From the NCBI GenBank assembly GCA_019244985.1, contig JAFASB010000057.1, forward strand, positions 1 through 8,054: a DNA stretch of 8,054 nucleotides, read 5' to 3'. This DNA comes from Acidimicrobiia bacterium (GTDB lineage: Bacteria; Actinomycetota; Acidimicrobiia; Acidimicrobiales; AC-14). The number at the start of each line of letters is the position of its first letter. The stretch's first letter is position 1. Below the pieces are notes generated by a model. The model had not been told where the DNA came from, ran no database searches, and saw nothing but the letters and a program-made list of their open reading frames with translations. Shown here piece after piece: positions 5,569-8,054 of the stretch. The position numbers and the translations under genes were made by a program.

Positions 5569-7977
5569 ATGGCGGAAGCCATTTCCGTGTCGGGTCCCAT
5601 TTCTGGGACCGACAAGACCCTGTCCTTCGAGACGGGCCGTCTCGCCCCCCAATCTCAGGGCGCCGTCGTCGGCCGCATCGGCGACACGATGGTCCTCGTC
5701 ACCGCGAACGCCGCTCACGGCGTCCGCGAGGGCATCGACTTCTTCCCCCTCACTGTCGACATCGAAGAGCGGGCGTACGCCGCGGGCAAGATCCCCGGTT
5801 CGTTCTTCCGGCGGGAGGGCCGCCCCACCGATCAGGCGATCCTGACCTGCCGCCTCATCGACCGGCCGCTTCGGCCGTCGTTCGTCGACGGCTACCGCAA
5901 CGAGACCCAGGTGGTCGGCACGATCCTCGGCGCCGACCAGGAGAACCCCCACGACATAGTGGCGATCAACGCCGCCAGTGCGGCCCTCATGATCTCGGGC
6001 ATCCCGTTCGAGGGTCCCATCGGCGCCGTTCGCATTGCTTGGACCACTGAAGGGAAGTGGGCCCCGCATCCGACCTATCAGGAGGGCGACGAGGCAACCT
6101 TCGAACTGGTGGTCGCCGGCCGCGCCATCGACGGCGACATCGCCATCATGATGGTCGAGGCGGGCGGCACCGAGGACGCGTGGAAGTACTACGAGGATGG
6201 CGCGCCCAAGGTCACCGAGGAGGCAATCGCCCAGGGCCTCGAAGAGGCCAAGACCTGGATCCGCGAGTCCATCGAGCTCCAGAACCAGCTCGTCGAGAAG
6301 GCCGGCGTCCACGACCCCATTCCGTGGGTCCCCCAGATCGACTACTCGCCCGAGCTTCTCGACCGCGTCCGCGCCGTCGGATCCGAGCGTCTGTCGCAGG
6401 TCATCACCATCACGGCGAAGGCTGAGCGCAACCAGGCGACCGACGAGGCCACGGCCGCCATCATCGCCGAGGTCGGCGGCGAGACGCCCGAGCTCGAGAA
6501 GGAGATCAAGGCCGCGGTCCGCTCCCTCACCAAGGAGCTCGTGCGCAAGCGCATCGTCGACGAGGGCAAGCGCATGGACGGGCGGGGTCCCACCGATATC
6601 CGTCCGCTCAGCGCCGAGGTTGGCATCCTGCCCTCGGCCCACGGCACCGGCCTCTTCCAGCGTGGCGAGACCCAGGTGCTGACGGTGACCACACTCGGGA
6701 TGCCCCGCATGTCGCAGCTGCTCGACACCATCGGCATCGACGACTCGAAGCGCTACATGCACCACTACAACATGCCGCCTTGGGCAAACGGCGAGACCGG
6801 TCGGGTCGGCAGCCCGAAGCGCCGCGAAATCGGCCACGGCCTGTTGGCCGAGCGGGCGCTCCTGCCCGTCGTCCCGGACGAGCAGGAGTTCTCCTACACA
6901 CTCCGTCTCGTTTCCGAGGTGCTGTCGTCCAACGGCTCGACGTCGATGGCGTCGGTCTGTGGCTCGAGCCTCTCGATGATGGACGCAGGCGTGCCTCTCA
7001 AGGCGCCCGTCGCCGGCATTGCCATGGGCCTCGTGTTTGCCGAAGGCAAGTACACGACGCTCACCGACATCCTGGGCGCCGAGGACGCGTTCGGCGACAT
7101 GGACTTCAAGGTCGCCGGCACGAGCGAGTTCGTCACCGCTCTGCAGCTCGACACCAAGATCGACGGCCTGCCGGCCGACGTCTTGGCCAAGGCCCTGCAG
7201 CAGGCACGTGATGCTCGCATGCAGATCCTCGACGTCATGAACAAGACGATCGCCGAGCCGCGTCCCACGGTGGCCAACACGGCGCCCAAGATCGTCAGCT
7301 TCGAGATTCCGCTCGACAAGATCGGCGAGGTGATCGGCCCCAAGGGCAAGGTCATCAACACCATGCAGCAGGAGACCGGCGCCGACATCAACGTCGACGA
7401 CGACGGCACGGTGGGCACGGTCACCATCGGCTCCAAGGACGGCGAGCAGGTCGAGGAAGCCCGTCGCCGCATCGAGCTGATCCTCGACCCGCCCAAGGCG
7501 GAGGTCGGCGCGACCTACACCGGCAAGGTTGTGAACGTCACCAAGTTCGGCGCCTTCGTCAACATCCTCCCCGGCCGCGACGGCCTGGTGCACATCTCCA
7601 AGCTCGGCCGCGGCAAGCGCGTCGAGAGGGTGGAGGATGTCCTCAACCTGGGCGACGAGATCACCGTGCGCGTCGACGACATCGACCCGCAGGGCAAGGT
7701 CTCGCTCACGCCGATCGGCGACGGCGACGACAGCTCCGACGGCGATGCCAGCGGCGGCGAACGCGCCACCGTGGGTGCGGCGCCATCGGAGACTGCGAGC
7801 GCCGGCGACTCGGGTCGTGAGTACGCCTCGTTCGAGGAAACGTTCGAGGGCGAGGCGAAGGAGAAGTTCGGCGACCTCGGCCCCGAGGACACCGGCGGCG
7901 GCCGCGGCGGTGGTGCCGGGCGTGGCGACGGTGGTCCTCGGCGCAACCGGCGGCGCGGCGGGCCCGGGCGGCGGTAG
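5569..7977 (+). CDS. pnp: Polyribonucleotide nucleotidyltransferase (PNPase)
   Basis: An 802-residue protein, at the long end for the family. Order: first RNase PH domain (about 10-145, with FFRREGRPTDQAILTCRLIDRPLRP); an alpha-helical linker (about 235-315); second, catalytic RNase PH domain (about 325-555, with RMDGRGPTDIRPLS, NGSTSMASVCG and ILGAEDAFGDMDF); KH domain (about 575-640, GEVIGPKGK at 586-594); S1 domain (about 645-717, GKVVNVTKFGAFVNILPGRDGLVHIS); and an 85-residue tail. D506 and D512 correspond to the catalytic Asp486 and Asp492 of the E. coli enzyme. PNPase degrades RNA 3'-5' by phosphorolysis and can also add nucleotides; in actinobacteria it is often the main phosphorolytic RNase. 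The tail is first acidic and Ser/Gly-rich, then Gly/Arg-rich (GGGRGGGAGRGDGG, RRNRRRGG), possibly an extra RNA- or RNase-contact segment. The start is set by AGAGGAG upstream. It lies downstream of rpsO, and the next gene overlaps its stop codon. Confidence 0.98.
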   Translation: MAEAISVSGPISGTDKTLSFETGRLAPQSQGAVVGRIGDTMVLVTANAAHGVREGIDFFPLTVDIEERAYAAGKIPGSFFRREGRPTDQAILTCRLIDRPLRPSFVDGYRNETQVVGTILGADQENPHDIVAINAASAALMISGIPFEGPIGAVRIAWTTEGKWAPHPTYQEGDEATFELVVAGRAIDGDIAIMMVEAGGTEDAWKYYEDGAPKVTEEAIAQGLEEAKTWIRESIELQNQLVEKAGVHDPIPWVPQIDYSPELLDRVRAVGSERLSQVITITAKAERNQATDEATAAIIAEVGGETPELEKEIKAAVRSLTKELVRKRIVDEGKRMDGRGPTDIRPLSAEVGILPSAHGTGLFQRGETQVLTVTTLGMPRMSQLLDTIGIDDSKRYMHHYNMPPWANGETGRVGSPKRREIGHGLLAERALLPVVPDEQEFSYTLRLVSEVLSSNGSTSMASVCGSSLSMMDAGVPLKAPVAGIAMGLVFAEGKYTTLTDILGAEDAFGDMDFKVAGTSEFVTALQLDTKIDGLPADVLAKALQQARDARMQILDVMNKTIAEPRPTVANTAPKIVSFEIPLDKIGEVIGPKGKVINTMQQETGADINVDDDGTVGTVTIGSKDGEQVEEARRRIELILDPPKAEVGATYTGKVVNVTKFGAFVNILPGRDGLVHISKLGRGKRVERVEDVLNLGDEITVRVDDIDPQGKVSLTPIGDGDDSSDGDASGGERATVGAAPSETASAGDSGREYASFEETFEGEAKEKFGDLGPEDTGGGRGGGAGRGDGGPRRNRRRGGPGRR

Positions 7978-8054
7978 TGCCGGAGGCGCCTGACGCCATC
8001 CAGAGTTCCACGTTGGGCAACGGCATCCGCCTCGTCACCGAGCGGATGCCCGAC
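7977..8054 (+). CDS. M16-family zinc peptidase, N-terminal fragment (3' partial)
   Basis: The GTG at 7977 shares its G with the pnp stop codon (TAG, 7975-7977), a 1-nt overlap that suggests translational coupling. Only 26 codons lie in the window: MPEAPDAIQSSTLGNGIRLVTERMPD. The stretch STLGNGIRLVTERMP matches the N-terminal strand of M16 (processing-peptidase or insulinase-like) proteins, which usually read T-LPNGLRVVTE-MP. The zinc-binding HXXEH motif would be further downstream, outside the window. An M16 peptidase directly after pnp is a known actinobacterial arrangement (gpsI-pepR in mycobacteria), which supports the call despite the short piece. The weak G-rich ribosome site falls inside the Arg/Gly-rich end of pnp. 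Confidence 0.75.
   Translation, partial: MPEAPDAIQSSTLGNGIRLVTERMPD

Noticed and set aside
5458..7593. Minus-strand open frame of 711 codons opposite pnp
   Set aside because: It mirrors pnp, and its composition (His/Asp/Val/Leu/Gly-rich, no recognisable domain) is what G+C-biased third positions produce on the opposite strand. PNPase on the plus strand is unambiguous.
1..8054. A novel defence, toxin-antitoxin, CRISPR or mobile system
   Set aside because: Nearly every base is covered by recognisable housekeeping or enzyme genes; no transposase, integrase, repeat array or toxin-like small gene pair was seen on either strand.

Overview
The window is a compact, high-G+C chromosomal stretch that reads as housekeeping sequence from an actinobacterium. 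The evidence is strong G/C third-position bias, a rpsO-pnp-M16 peptidase order and a CBS protein-era order familiar from actinobacteria, an iron-sulfur DinG-type helicase, and a Ca2+-dependent PI-phospholipase C of the Streptomyces type. The S15 and PNPase sequences could fit a deep-branching class such as Acidimicrobiia, but that placement is an inference from memory and not a search result.

Layout: (1) 1-1929, plus strand: the C-terminal part of a CNNM/CBS/CorC membrane protein (cut by the window start), followed with no gap by GTPase Era. (2) 1944-2744, plus strand: a probable lipoprotein PI-PLC-like enzyme whose start codon is unclear. It converges with and overlaps by 14 bp the helicase on the minus strand. 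(3) 4599-2731, minus strand: a DinG/XPD-like 4Fe-4S helicase. Upstream of it (4644-4690) is a large near-perfect inverted repeat that begins directly after the stop codon of arfB. (4) 5104-4691, minus strand: ribosome-rescue hydrolase ArfB. (5) 5105-5186: a short divergent promoter region with a -10-like element for each direction and a structured rpsO leader. (6) 5187-7977, plus strand: rpsO (S15) and pnp (PNPase), followed by the first 26 codons of an M16 zinc peptidase overlapping the pnp stop by 1 nt and cut by the window end.

Functional themes: Era (30S maturation), S15 (30S assembly), ArfB (stalled-ribosome rescue) and PNPase (RNA decay) all concern ribosome and RNA metabolism. The helicase and the phospholipase are accessory. 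I see no mobile element, CRISPR array, tRNA, rRNA or defence system. The most interesting material is regulatory: the inverted repeat at 4644-4690, mutually exclusive hairpins in the rpsO leader, and three -10-like hexamers placed 6-7 nt before in-frame GTG codons, which suggests leaderless transcripts.
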